Assembly (NCBI RefSeq): GCF_003590335.1
Contig: NZ_MIET01000011.1
Coordinates: 267,508 to 331,507, forward strand
Direction of reading: 5' to 3'
Length of the DNA: 64,000 nucleotides
From: Pseudoalteromonas sp. MSK9-3
GTDB taxonomy: Bacteria > Pseudomonadota > Gammaproteobacteria > Enterobacterales > Alteromonadaceae
Shown: positions 27,852 to 37,696 of the stretch, in pieces
Numbering within the stretch: position 1 is the stretch's first letter
Layout: each line of letters opens with the position of its first letter
Position numbers and translations under genes: made by a program
Notes under the pieces: model-generated
What the model saw: the letters and a program-made list of their open reading frames with translations, nothing else
What the model was told of the DNA's origin: nothing
The model's database searches: none

Positions 27852-29969
27852 TTAAATTGAATACTTAATATTGAAAGATACAAAATCACGGTCTGCAAAT
27901 GTGTTGGTTGCACCGCCACCCCAGAACGTGTTGTAGCCAAAATCAAATGACCATGCATTTTGATAGTTGAAGTTCATAGTCACACCCAACGATTTACGAT
28001 CTTCTACAAACAAAAACATTGGATCAGGGGTAATACCATTTACATCATGGGAAAAAACGACTCTTGGCGAGAAGTTAACCCCTGCAAATAAGTTGTTATA
28101 ATCGCCCTTCGCGATGAGTCGGTAGCCCCATGCTGAAGCTGACGGGAATGGATTAACCTCAGGACCATTAGACACCGCTTGGTGAATAAGATCATAGCTG
28201 CGCCCTGTTAAACCTTCAATCGTGCCACTTCTGCCTGTACCTGCAACATTCAAACGCAATTCATCGTAACTCGGCATGTCTTTAATTGTCACACCACCGA
28301 CTTCACCTACCACTGCCCAGCTATCGGCACCAAGAGTTGGGCCAAACAAGTGAGTTGCAGTAAATTGTAACTGCATTGTATCTTTCAATACGTAGCCTTG
28401 TGCGATCTCCCCTGGATTCACATAACTCACCGCATCGCCTTGGCTCAGCTGTGAAAAACCAGCAAAATCGTCTCGACGACCTGCATAAGCTAGCTGCTCA
28501 ACCATACCGGCATACAGTAACTCTACATCATCAATTTGAAGAGGCTCATCTTGACGGTACGTAAACTCACCAGCAAATGCCGTCTCACCTATCGCCGTAT
28601 TAAAACTAAGACCGTAAAGCTTAATATCTTCAGGGTACGCAATCTGACCCTGAGTAAACGCTTTTAGATTGGTAATGTTGTCTTCTGTGATGGTATTTTG
28701 CGAGATATATTGCAGATCAGCGCCAACCGCAGCGTTTGTAAAATCAGATGCTTTACCTGATATTAATGGACGGCGGCTATGGTAGTTAATGTAATACAGT
28801 GCAAATTCAGTGTCATTTAGTTCAGGAGAGTAAATGCCTAAACGTAGACCATACTGACCAGAGTCTTTCGGTTCTACTTTCCCCGCATCTCCTTTGCCTT
28901 TTAACGCAACTTTTGTTGGGTACTGTAAATACATATTGCCCAGTAAAGACTGTGCTGACGCGCTGTTTAATACATTTGGATCTGACGTATCTAAACCTTG
29001 TAAAGCTAATGCGCCCAACCAGTTAGCCTGTAAATTATTCAATGAATCACTTAAGTGCATTAAATCAATATCAGGGTTTGAAGTGAAGCCTAACTGTATA
29101 TTCTGGCCATACCCGTTTTCAGACGCAAAATCGTTGGTAGAGAAATAACTACCAGAAGCCGGTAAGCGTGTCTCATGCCACTGGTACTGATAAAAGCCTT
29201 CCAGCGTGATATTTTCAGTGATCCCTAACGATGCCCAAAGCATTCCAACCGGAATAAACGCTTCTTTTAATTCAGAGCCAGGCGCTTTCAAGCGGTCAAT
29301 ATCAACAGGGTTAACGTTTATACCATGAGAAATAAGGGTGCTTTCCCCCCAATTCACTACTTGTTGACCTAATCGGACTGATAATGGATTATTGCCACCG
29401 TTAAGGTCAAAGTCAGCCCATACAAACGCATCTAACAAGCGAATGTCAGAACACACTTGCTTTTTAGTATCGTCATCCGCGCACGGATCGACTTTTCCTC
29501 CTGATACCGGATTACGATATGCGAAATCACCATCTTCCATCGCAAAATCGTAAAAATACATAAAGCGAGAAAAAAAACCGTAATTGTCTTTGGAAATACC
29601 AAAGTCATGAGTCCCTTTTATAAGCTGCGAAAATGTATCGCCTGAATCGAAGTTCAAGTTCCCCGCATCACCATTGTTTGAATAGGCGCCTGAATTTGCC
29701 CATACCTCCGCAGATGAATAAACAGTATTACCTGTCAATGCGTTGTAACCGTCCCAGTTAAACCTTGGGTGATTACTTTTACCAATATATTGGAAGTCTC
29801 GATCCTCAACACGGATACTTTGGCCGTATGAAAAAGTTGAGTCGAAAGTAATCTCAAAGTCACCAACTTCAAAATTTGCAGCGAACAAAGGTGAGCTGCC
29901 TAGCGTTAACGCCGCAGCACTAAGACCGAGCATTATTTTGTTTTTAACAAAGAGCGATCTTTTTATCAT
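27852..29969 (-). CDS. DUF1302 family outer-membrane barrel-like protein
   Basis: 705 residues, signal peptide (about 1-30, cleavage after LFA), then many alternating beta strands and a C-terminal SFNIKYSI end with aromatic/hydrophobic residues typical of barrel insertion signals. VRLGQQVVNWGEST and the following GINVNPVDI block are DUF1302 hallmarks. A strong Shine-Dalgarno GGGGGAG precedes the ATG. First gene of the cluster, so promoter elements should lie in 29970-30100. Predicted outer-membrane channel for the pathway served by the RND pump. Confidence 0.88.
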   Translation of the reverse strand: MIKRSLFVKNKIMLGLSAAALTLGSSPLFAANFEVGDFEITFDSTFSYGQSIRVEDRDFQYIGKSNHPRFNWDGYNALTGNTVYSSAEVWANSGAYSNNGDAGNLNFDSGDTFSQLIKGTHDFGISKDNYGFFSRFMYFYDFAMEDGDFAYRNPVSGGKVDPCADDDTKKQVCSDIRLLDAFVWADFDLNGGNNPLSVRLGQQVVNWGESTLISHGINVNPVDIDRLKAPGSELKEAFIPVGMLWASLGITENITLEGFYQYQWHETRLPASGSYFSTNDFASENGYGQNIQLGFTSNPDIDLMHLSDSLNNLQANWLGALALQGLDTSDPNVLNSASAQSLLGNMYLQYPTKVALKGKGDAGKVEPKDSGQYGLRLGIYSPELNDTEFALYYINYHSRRPLISGKASDFTNAAVGADLQYISQNTITEDNITNLKAFTQGQIAYPEDIKLYGLSFNTAIGETAFAGEFTYRQDEPLQIDDVELLYAGMVEQLAYAGRRDDFAGFSQLSQGDAVSYVNPGEIAQGYVLKDTMQLQFTATHLFGPTLGADSWAVVGEVGGVTIKDMPSYDELRLNVAGTGRSGTIEGLTGRSYDLIHQAVSNGPEVNPFPSASAWGYRLIAKGDYNNLFAGVNFSPRVVFSHDVNGITPDPMFLFVEDRKSLGVTMNFNYQNAWSFDFGYNTFWGGGATNTFADRDFVSFNIKYSI

Positions 29970-30207
29970 TATTTCTCCCCCTTAAAGCGGGTTTTTATAA
30001 TCAAGTTATTGTTTTTTGTTGTCGTAACGATAGAAGCGATTAAGTCAAATTACAAATAGAACGCGTTCAATCGGTGCTTTTTTAACGTTTTAGGCTCTAT
30101 ATTACTCATGGTAAGACGTCCTACCAGATAATATATAACACGTAATTTAAGTTTATAACAAACTCATTTAACAAAAATACAATATTAGTCATAAGAAAAC
30201 GTCATCA

Positions 30208-30429
30208 CTAAGCTATTTTTTCAAGCGAAATGAATGCACTTTGTTCATCTAAACAGAGCCGAAATCGTCCACGGATCCCTATCGACGATACAAATTTTCT
30301 TACATGGATAACCGGAAAGCGAATTCGCTTTCCGCCGTCTTCTACTACCTGAACAAATTTTATGCTGCCATTATAAAAATCTAAGCACTGTTCATAGTCT
30401 AAATACATGCTAAAAAAGTACTCTTGCAT
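30208..30429 (-). CDS. DUF2835 family protein
   Basis: 73-residue protein of the DUF2835 type: EYFFSMYLDYEQCLDFYNGSI..V.V....G..I.FP..H.RKF....GI.GRFRL. Function unknown. It starts three bases after the pepN stop, so it is probably cotranscribed with pepN. No clear domain or secretion signal. Confidence 0.75.
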   Translation of the reverse strand: MQEYFFSMYLDYEQCLDFYNGSIKFVQVVEDGGKRIRFPVIHVRKFVSSIGIRGRFRLCLDEQSAFISLEKIA

Positions 30430-30432
30430 AAC

Positions 30433-33027
30433 TCAGCTCAGCGCTTTCTCAACTTTTTCATAGAGATCGTCGCTCAAATTCGGTAAGTCTGCCAAACGCT
30501 GTAATTGCACCTTCATCGCTTCTTGACGCCTACCATCAAATTTGCGCCAAGACATAAATGGTGTAACCATTCGAGATGCATTTTGTGGGTTTATGGCGTT
30601 GAGTTCGATTAATAAATCACCAAGGAGTTGATACCCAGCACCATCCTCTCGGTGAAATTGAGCTGGATTATTTCGAGCAAAACTACCAATTAAGGCGCGA
30701 ACTCGATTTGGGTTTGATTTATCAAAGCACGGGTGTTCATAAAGCTTGTATAAGGTATCAATGGTATTTTCGTTGTCAGTCGTTGCCTGCAAAGAGAACC
30801 ACTTATCCATTACTAACAGGTCATGACGCCATTCAGCATCAAACTTATCCATTAGTTTATGAGAGCAATCAAGCTGCGCTGACGTACCAGCCTTCAATGC
30901 CCCTAATTTCAACGTCATGTTCTCACTGTCACTTTGTGCACAGATCCAATCCTGTATTTCAGGATCACTGACTAATGCGAGATAATATAAACATATATTC
31001 TTCATCGCGCGTGCAGATACACCGTCATGCGATAACTGTCCGTGTTCTTTAGATGCACAGAATGCCGCTTTAAGTTCATCAACTAAATGATTAGCAATAT
31101 TTTGTTTAAAGTTATGGGTAACTTTCACAAGCGCATCGACAGGCACTACTTCAAACATGGCAGCTAACGCATCAAAGTTTGGTAAAGTCAAAAGTTCAGC
31201 CAGTAGAGCAACATCACCTTTGCGCTGGTTCAGAAGCTCTTGAAGCGTGTTAATCAGTGTAGATTGCAGGCTATATGTATTGCCCACATTGAGCTGCTCT
31301 ACAGCTGTGCAAACTTCTAACGAAAAGGCCTGTTGCATTGCTTCCCAACGTGCATAGTCACTACTTGCGTATTTAATAATATGCAGTAGCTGGTCGAGAT
31401 GATAGTCATACTTCACAATACACGGGGCTGAGAAGTCCTCTAACAAGACAGGTACCGGCTTTGACTCAACATTTTCAAATACAAATTGATGAGTATCAGT
31501 CGTTAAACTTAAAGTTTTAGCAACTTCATGGCCATTACAAATGAGTGGAATTGCCTCCCCAGCGTCGTCTAATAGTTCAATTGCAAACGGAATATGTAGC
31601 GGATCAGATACCGGGTCATTTTGTGCATGATGTTGGCTCACATTCACTGAGAATATGTTCGCGTGATCATCATAATGCGTCGTCACGTTTAGTGTAGGAG
31701 TACCAATCTGTTCATACCACAATTTAAACTGCTGTAACTCAACGCCACTTGCATCTTGCATTGCACTGACAAAATCATCACATGTCACTGCCTGACCGTC
31801 ATGCCTGTCAAAATATAGTTTCATCCCTTTTTGAAACCCTTGCTCACCTAGTAAACTATGCATCATTCTAATGACTTCTGCACCTTTGTTGTACACAGTC
31901 ACTGTATAGAAATTATTCATCTCTATTACTTGTTGCGGCCTAATTGGATGTGCCATTGGGCCTGCATCTTCTGCAAATTGATGTGCTCTCATTGCCATCA
32001 CTGCATCAATACGGTTTAGTCCCCTAGAGCCAAGGTCACTACTAAACTCTTGATCACGGAATACCGTGAGACCTTCTTTTAGCGATAATTGAAACCAATC
32101 TCGGCAGGTTACCCGATTACCAGTCCAATTATGGAAATACTCATGGCCTACAATAGACTCAATGGTATGATAATCTCTATCGGTTGCAGTTTGTTGATTC
32201 GCTAAAACACATGCACTGTTAAAGACATTTAACCCTTTGTTTTCCATTGCCCCCATATTGAAAAAATCAACCGCGACGATCATATAAATATCTAAATCGT
32301 ACTCGAGATCAAATCGACTTTCATCCCATGCCATCGCGCGTTTAAGCGACTCCATAGCATGAGGCGCTTTATTAAGATTGCCTTTATCAACAAATAATGC
32401 CAGTTCAACCGAACGACCAGAGCAGGTAATAAACTCATCTTTTAAGACATCAAAATCACCTGCAACCAAGGCAAATAAATAACTGGGTTTTTTAAATGGA
32501 TCTTGCCACTTGGCAAAATGACGGCCATCGTCAGTCGTTCCTTCATCCACTTTATTACCGTTAGATAATAAGTAAGGAATTGACTTATCCCCAAAAATAG
32601 TGACATCGTACGTCGTTAATACATCGGGTCTATCTAAAAAGTACGTTATCTTTCGAAAACCTTCAGCTTCACATTGCGTACAGTAGGCGCCGGCAGACTG
32701 ATATAAGCCCTCTAACGAGGTGTTCGTACTTGGCGAAATCTCAGTATGGATCTCTAAATCAAACGCACTTGGCAACGCCCTTAGTACTAAAAGCGTGGCT
32801 GATTGTTCAAAATCAGTATGCGCAACGCCGTTAACCAGTAACTTGACTAATTTTAGTTCAACGCCATTAAGACTTAACTCTGTTTCACCGCTTTGCGCAA
32901 TATAATGGGCCTTTGAGATCACCGATGTGGCTGTTGGCTTTAAATCAAATGATAAATCCAAATGAGAGATCTGGTGTGAGGGAGGTTGATAATCTTTCAG
33001 ATATTTTGCTTGTGGCTTTTCTTGCAT
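30433..33027 (-). CDS. pepN: aminopeptidase N
   Basis: Cytoplasmic zinc aminopeptidase of the M1 family (PepN, 864 residues). Seen: the GAMENKGLN substrate-binding motif and the zinc site HEYFHNWTGNRVTCRDWFQLSLKEGLTV (HExxH about residue 300, distal Glu 19 residues on). The frame extends to 33057, but that start lies inside the nhaC terminator hairpin. ATG 33027 has AAGGA seven bases upstream and begins MQEKPQAKYLKDY, matching the family start. Confidence 0.96.
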   Translation of the reverse strand: MQEKPQAKYLKDYQPPSHQISHLDLSFDLKPTATSVISKAHYIAQSGETELSLNGVELKLVKLLVNGVAHTDFEQSATLLVLRALPSAFDLEIHTEISPSTNTSLEGLYQSAGAYCTQCEAEGFRKITYFLDRPDVLTTYDVTIFGDKSIPYLLSNGNKVDEGTTDDGRHFAKWQDPFKKPSYLFALVAGDFDVLKDEFITCSGRSVELALFVDKGNLNKAPHAMESLKRAMAWDESRFDLEYDLDIYMIVAVDFFNMGAMENKGLNVFNSACVLANQQTATDRDYHTIESIVGHEYFHNWTGNRVTCRDWFQLSLKEGLTVFRDQEFSSDLGSRGLNRIDAVMAMRAHQFAEDAGPMAHPIRPQQVIEMNNFYTVTVYNKGAEVIRMMHSLLGEQGFQKGMKLYFDRHDGQAVTCDDFVSAMQDASGVELQQFKLWYEQIGTPTLNVTTHYDDHANIFSVNVSQHHAQNDPVSDPLHIPFAIELLDDAGEAIPLICNGHEVAKTLSLTTDTHQFVFENVESKPVPVLLEDFSAPCIVKYDYHLDQLLHIIKYASSDYARWEAMQQAFSLEVCTAVEQLNVGNTYSLQSTLINTLQELLNQRKGDVALLAELLTLPNFDALAAMFEVVPVDALVKVTHNFKQNIANHLVDELKAAFCASKEHGQLSHDGVSARAMKNICLYYLALVSDPEIQDWICAQSDSENMTLKLGALKAGTSAQLDCSHKLMDKFDAEWRHDLLVMDKWFSLQATTDNENTIDTLYKLYEHPCFDKSNPNRVRALIGSFARNNPAQFHREDGAGYQLLGDLLIELNAINPQNASRMVTPFMSWRKFDGRRQEAMKVQLQRLADLPNLSDDLYEKVEKALS

Positions 33028-33039
33028 ATTCATTTCCTT

Positions 33040-33066
33040 AAAAACGCCCCAATGCAAATTGGGGCG
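33040..33066 (-). terminator. terminator of nhaC immediately before pepN
   Basis: A 9-bp stem (33045-33053 with 33058-33066, CGCCCCAAT) with a 4-base loop is followed on the minus strand by five T residues. It ends a few bases before the pepN Shine-Dalgarno, so either pepN has an embedded promoter or read-through sets its level. Confidence 0.8.
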
Positions 33067-33073
33067 TAACGAA

Positions 33074-34537
33074 TTAAGCTTGCTCTAAATTTTTAGGCTT
33101 GATCCTTAGTATTTTGACACCTAAATAGGCATAAATCACGGCTAATAGAGGGTTAATTAAATTAAAGAATGCATACATCGCATAGTCAAACGGGTTAATT
33201 AATAAAACGCTTTGCATATAGGCACCACAGGTATTCCAAGGGATCAACGGACTGGTGATAGTCCCCCCATCTTCAAGTGTTCTTGATAGATTTACACTGC
33301 GTAATCCACGTTTTTTATATTCATCTTTAAACATGCGCCCTGGCACTACAATAGCAATATATTGATCCGCCGCAACTACATTGGTCCCGATACATGTCGC
33401 TATCGTTGAAGCAATTAATGATCCCGTACTTTTGGCTATCTTTAGAATACTACGGACAAATATCTCTAATAATCCCGTTTTTTCCATAATGGCGCCAAAC
33501 ATCAAGGCTGTCATGATCAACCAAGTTGTTGTCAGCATGCTCGCCATGCCACCGCCACTGAGCAGATCATCCATCTTACCGTCACCCGTTGAGATGTTAA
33601 ACCCTTCATAGAAAGTGGCCCATACGAGTTTAAAGTAGCCTATTAACTCTCCTTGAGAAGCATCAATTTGACTTTGTAATAACTCGCCCTGAAAGAGAAT
33701 AGCCCATATAGCGCCTACTACAGCACCAATTGATATTGCTGGAAATGCGGGCATTTTCTTAAACGCTAAAACGAGTAGCACTAGCAGCGGTACAAGCATT
33801 AATAAATTAATATTAAAGTGACCTTGCAAGATCCCCACAATTTCGTCTATGCGCCCTACGTCAGCACTTACATCAGCATTAAATCCCATAAAAATAAAAA
33901 TGATCAATGCGATGACAAAGCTCGGAACTGTCGTCCATAGCATATGATGTATATGCTCAAATAAATCAGCACCTGCAACGGCAGGCGCTAAGTTCGTTGT
34001 TTCAGATAATGGACTCAGTTTATCACCAAAATAAGCTCCTGAAATTACTGCACCGGCAGTCACTACTTGGTCTAACCCCAAACCTGTGGCCACGCCGAGT
34101 AATGCAACACCAATGGTGGCGGCTGTGGTCCAGGAGCTACCAATGCTCATTGCAACGATGCCACAAATTAAACAACTCGCTGCATAAAACCAACTGGGGT
34201 TGATGATTTGTAAACCATAATAAATTAATGTCGGCACGGTGCCCGATAATAGCCAAGTACCAATTAATGCACCTACCATCAATAAAATTAAGATAGCACC
34301 AAGGGAAATCGTGATCCCTTTGATCATGGCCTCTTCCAGTGTTTTCCATGTATATCCATTCTTTAAACCCACTAATGCTGCGGTAAATGTTGCGAACAGC
34401 AATGCTATTTGGTTGGGGCCGGAAGATGAATTATCGCCATATAGATATACAGCAGCTCCTAATAAGCTGACAAGAACCACTATTGGCGTCAATGCATCCA
34501 ATAGTGATGGTACTTTTTGTTGTTTCAAATTGAGCAC
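33074..34537 (-). CDS. nhaC: Na+/H+ antiporter NhaC family
   Basis: 487-residue inner-membrane antiporter with about 12 spans. Seen: MSIGSSWTTAATIGVALLG, GAVISGAYFGDKLSPLSETTNLAPAV and the later GTNVVAADQYIAIVVPG, which are NhaC-family signatures. Uses the proton gradient (or sodium gradient) for ion and pH homeostasis, fitting a marine lifestyle. Related family members carry malate/lactate. Followed by a terminator before pepN. Confidence 0.9.
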   Translation of the reverse strand: MLNLKQQKVPSLLDALTPIVVLVSLLGAAVYLYGDNSSSGPNQIALLFATFTAALVGLKNGYTWKTLEEAMIKGITISLGAILILLMVGALIGTWLLSGTVPTLIYYGLQIINPSWFYAASCLICGIVAMSIGSSWTTAATIGVALLGVATGLGLDQVVTAGAVISGAYFGDKLSPLSETTNLAPAVAGADLFEHIHHMLWTTVPSFVIALIIFIFMGFNADVSADVGRIDEIVGILQGHFNINLLMLVPLLVLLVLAFKKMPAFPAISIGAVVGAIWAILFQGELLQSQIDASQGELIGYFKLVWATFYEGFNISTGDGKMDDLLSGGGMASMLTTTWLIMTALMFGAIMEKTGLLEIFVRSILKIAKSTGSLIASTIATCIGTNVVAADQYIAIVVPGRMFKDEYKKRGLRSVNLSRTLEDGGTITSPLIPWNTCGAYMQSVLLINPFDYAMYAFFNLINPLLAVIYAYLGVKILRIKPKNLEQA

Positions 34538-34667
34538 TCCTCTGCATAGCTAATGCTAATGCTTATTCTTATTTTTTCTAGTCCCTAGACGAGACCCTTG
34601 TTGCCATATTTGCAGGTCGCAAATTAAATTGTCAGCATAATAACAAATTCACTGTTAAATACGTAAC

Positions 34668-34690
34668 AAAAAAGGCGCCTAAGCGCCTTT
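34668..34690 (-). terminator. terminator of prc
   Basis: An 8-bp GC-rich stem (34671-34678 with 34683-34690) lies 20 bases after the prc stop. On the minus strand it runs into a six-T tract. Confidence 0.8.
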
Positions 34691-34710
34691 GTATCTATAT
34701 AGGGGTCGAC

Positions 34711-36741
34711 TTAAAGGTCGTTTTTCGCCAACCGACCGAACGAAATCAAATCTTGTGTGATCAACGCCGCTTCTTCAAGATACGGGTCAAGCTCACTAAT
34801 CACATCTGGTACGTCGTCTAAATCTTTAATTGCTTCCAACCCTAAGCGTTTTAATCGCGCATTTGTTCTCACTAACGCTCTTTGCTCCGACTCTTCACGT
34901 TCTTTTAAGCGTTCAGACTCCATCAAAGAAATTTTCTTATCATCTTTTTGTGCTTTATAACGAGCAATATCGTCATAGACATAATTGAATTCAGGCTCTG
35001 TTTGCATACGAGAAACATGCTTCGAATCCACATATTTAACTACTGGCGTAAGATTATCTAAACTATTATATGTTGCACGTTTGATGCTATCCCAAGGTAA
35101 CGCATTGTCTTCTTGGCTTTCGCCCCACTCTTGAGGCTCAATAGCTGATGGCAACATAACATCTGGGATCACGCCTTTGTGTTGGGTACTTCCACCATTA
35201 ATACGATAAAACTTTGCAATTGTGTATGTCACGCTTCCTAACGGGTTGCTGAATAAATCTAGTGTTTTTCCAAGCCCACGATGTTGTTGAACGGTGCCTT
35301 TACCAAAGGTTTGTTCACCTATTACAACACCACGCCCGTAATCTTGAATTGCCGCCGCAAATATTTCTGAAGCCGATGCGCTATATCTATCAACGAGCAC
35401 TGTCATAGGTCCATCATAAAATGTGATCCCATCTCTGTCTTTTTGCGCTTCAACACGGTTATACAAGGTGTGAATTTGGACTACAGGACCTTTATCAATA
35501 AACAAGCCTGTCAGTTGCGTCGCTTCGTAAAGTGAACCACCGCCATTTTGACGAAGGTCAATCACGATGCCATCGACTTCTTGTTCCTTCAGTTTTGTGA
35601 TCTCAACTTTAACGTCTTTTGAAAGGTTATTGTAAAAACTTGGAATTTCTATTACACCAATCTTACTCGTCAAGTCTGAATATTTAGCTTCGAATACTTC
35701 TGATTTAACTGCACGGTCTTCAAGGCGAATTTTATCACGTGTTATTTCAACAACCTTTGGCGTACCATGCGCATCTGAGCCTTTTAAATATTGTAATCTT
35801 ACTTTAGTCCCTTTTGGGCCTTTAATTAAGTCAACAACATCGTCTAAACGCCAGCCAATAACATCGACGAATTCTTTGTTATCTTGGGCCACACCCACTA
35901 TTTTATCGTCAGCTTTGATCCGCTCAGACTTATCTGCTGGTCCACCCGGTACCAAAGACCGGATCACCGTATAATCTTCATCGTACCCTAGTACAGCACC
36001 AATGCCTTCAAGCTCTAGGTCCATATCCATTTTAAACTGTTCAGCTCGACGTGGAGAAAGGTAAGAGGTGTGAGCTTCAACACTGCGCGCAAATGCATTC
36101 ATCATTACTTGGAAAGCATCTTCACTGTTAGTTTGTACCAATCGTTTTTGCGTATTTTTATATCTTTTTGTTAGGATCTTTTTTATATCTGCCCAATCTT
36201 TACCTGTGAGCTTTAATCGTAATGCATCTGACTTCACTCTCTGACGCCAATATTCATCAAGTTCATCTTGGCTCGTGGCAAAAGGAAGGTCTTCTCTATC
36301 GTAATAAAAAGCATCAGGCTTATCGAACGTGATTTCAGTATCCAATAAGTCAATTGCAAACTGAAAACGCTCGTAACGACGCTTCATGCTCATATTGAAC
36401 ATTTCAAACGCAAAATCCAGCTTTCCAGCTTTTAGGGCATCGTCAAATTGAAGACGATATTTTTTGTAAGCTTCGATGTCGCTCTGTAAAAATAGTGACT
36501 TTGTGTAATCTAAAGATTCTACATAGCGATCAAATATTTCTTCTGCCAAAGCGTCATCGAGCTTAAAACGTTTATAGTGTTGGCGAGTAAATAAGTTGGT
36601 CACCCTTTTGCTTGCCGTTGTATGTTGAATTTCCGGTTTTAAATCCGGTATGTCTTTTTCCGTCACCGAATCAGGTGAGGCGATCGATACGCTTGATAAA
36701 AGCGCCGCTACAACGGGAATGAGTGTCAACTTTTTACTCAT
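34711..36741 (-). CDS. prc: tail-specific protease Prc (C-terminal processing peptidase)
   Basis: Periplasmic S41A protease that degrades proteins with hydrophobic C-termini and processes envelope proteins. Signal peptide 1-22; DUF3340-like N-terminal region; PDZ (about 235-320, LELEGIGAVLGYDEDYTVIRSLVPGGPADKS); protease with catalytic Ser in YSASASEIF (about 455) and Lys in GEQTFGKGTVQQ. ATG 36741 has AAGGAG six bases upstream; the longer TTG start at 36747 lacks this. Follows proQ by ten bases, the same proQ-prc pairing as in E. coli. Confidence 0.95.
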   Translation of the reverse strand: MSKKLTLIPVVAALLSSVSIASPDSVTEKDIPDLKPEIQHTTASKRVTNLFTRQHYKRFKLDDALAEEIFDRYVESLDYTKSLFLQSDIEAYKKYRLQFDDALKAGKLDFAFEMFNMSMKRRYERFQFAIDLLDTEITFDKPDAFYYDREDLPFATSQDELDEYWRQRVKSDALRLKLTGKDWADIKKILTKRYKNTQKRLVQTNSEDAFQVMMNAFARSVEAHTSYLSPRRAEQFKMDMDLELEGIGAVLGYDEDYTVIRSLVPGGPADKSERIKADDKIVGVAQDNKEFVDVIGWRLDDVVDLIKGPKGTKVRLQYLKGSDAHGTPKVVEITRDKIRLEDRAVKSEVFEAKYSDLTSKIGVIEIPSFYNNLSKDVKVEITKLKEQEVDGIVIDLRQNGGGSLYEATQLTGLFIDKGPVVQIHTLYNRVEAQKDRDGITFYDGPMTVLVDRYSASASEIFAAAIQDYGRGVVIGEQTFGKGTVQQHRGLGKTLDLFSNPLGSVTYTIAKFYRINGGSTQHKGVIPDVMLPSAIEPQEWGESQEDNALPWDSIKRATYNSLDNLTPVVKYVDSKHVSRMQTEPEFNYVYDDIARYKAQKDDKKISLMESERLKEREESEQRALVRTNARLKRLGLEAIKDLDDVPDVISELDPYLEEAALITQDLISFGRLAKNDL

Positions 36742-36751
36742 ACACAACTCC

Positions 36752-37402
36752 TTAAACTATGTACAGGCTATCTACTTTGGTTTTTACTTGCATACCAGTT
36801 ACTAATTCTACGTGAACATCATCTTTGTTCACTTCAGTAATTGTTGCATTAACCAAAGCTTGTCCTAATTTAACTTTAACTTTGTTATTAACCTTGACCT
36901 CGTTCGCTGGCAATGGTTCAACTTTACCTGGGTTTCTTTTTGCTTGCTGTGAAGCAGGCTTTTTATTAACTCGGGTATTTTTATCACCAGAACGAGGATG
37001 TGCAGGGCCTTTCTTTTTGAAAGACTTATTATCACCATCTTGACGAGGACGCTGTGTCTTCTTGCGCTTAGCCATTTTAGCTCGGCTTTCTTCAAGGGCT
37101 TTTTGCGCGTGCTCTACGTGCTCTTGCTCAACCTTTTCAGCGTCTTTTCCATCAAGATCGATACGGAATTCGTTTTTAGTAACCGCTTCCAAATAGCGCC
37201 AGTTTGACGTGTATTTACGCAATGCTTGACGTACTTGAGTCTTGCTTACCTTTTCAGAACCTTCAATACGCTCAGCAATATCTTTAAAGATACCGACTTT
37301 AAGCGGCTTGATGCCCTCTTTTTGTTTAAAACACTGAGGAAACTCTGAATATAAAAAATCCAGAACCTCATTAATATCTTTTAGCTTGTTTGTGGCTTCC
37401 AT
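36752..37402 (-). CDS. proQ: RNA chaperone ProQ
   Basis: 216-residue FinO/ProQ RNA-binding protein that binds small RNAs and mRNA 3' ends. N-terminal FinO domain (about 5-115; LYSEFPQCFK and GIFKDIAERI visible), a long basic Lys/Arg-rich linker (about 110-165), and a C-terminal Tudor-like domain ending VELVTGMQVKTKVDSLYIV. It is upstream of prc and downstream of the acidic protein and msrC. Confidence 0.95.
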   Translation of the reverse strand: MEATNKLKDINEVLDFLYSEFPQCFKQKEGIKPLKVGIFKDIAERIEGSEKVSKTQVRQALRKYTSNWRYLEAVTKNEFRIDLDGKDAEKVEQEHVEHAQKALEESRAKMAKRKKTQRPRQDGDNKSFKKKGPAHPRSGDKNTRVNKKPASQQAKRNPGKVEPLPANEVKVNNKVKVKLGQALVNATITEVNKDDVHVELVTGMQVKTKVDSLYIV

Positions 37403-37417
37403 TTTTAAACCTATTTG

Positions 37418-37696
37418 TTATACCTTTTCATCTAATGATGAATGGATATAGTGTATTACCCAGTCAGTTAACTCTTCAAATTCAACTTCTATTAAAGCTA
37501 AATCACCACGAAGATGTTCCCATATACCGTTGATTATATTGTCGATGCTCTCACAATCGAGATCATCTGGTAAAAGTTGCCAAGCAAAATGAATTAACTC
37601 ATTTAAAGTCTCGGTAACTTGCTCTTCTTCCCCTTCCCAATCGCCTACGTCGGCAATCGCGAAAAGGTAATCTTGCACGTTGACTAAATCTTTCAT
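37418..37696 (-). CDS. unrecognised small acidic protein
   Basis: 92 residues, strongly acidic (many Asp/Glu, e.g. DWEGEEEQVTETL, DDLDCESI), no signal peptide or membrane span, probably helical. Its ATG overlaps the msrC stop as TAATG, so translation is coupled, and proQ follows after 15 bases. Not recognised; conservation could not be tested. Its place between msrC and proQ on one transcript suggests a cytoplasmic housekeeping or regulatory role, but this is context only. Confidence 0.7.
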   Translation of the reverse strand: MKDLVNVQDYLFAIADVGDWEGEEEQVTETLNELIHFAWQLLPDDLDCESIDNIINGIWEHLRGDLALIEVEFEELTDWVIHYIHSSLDEKV

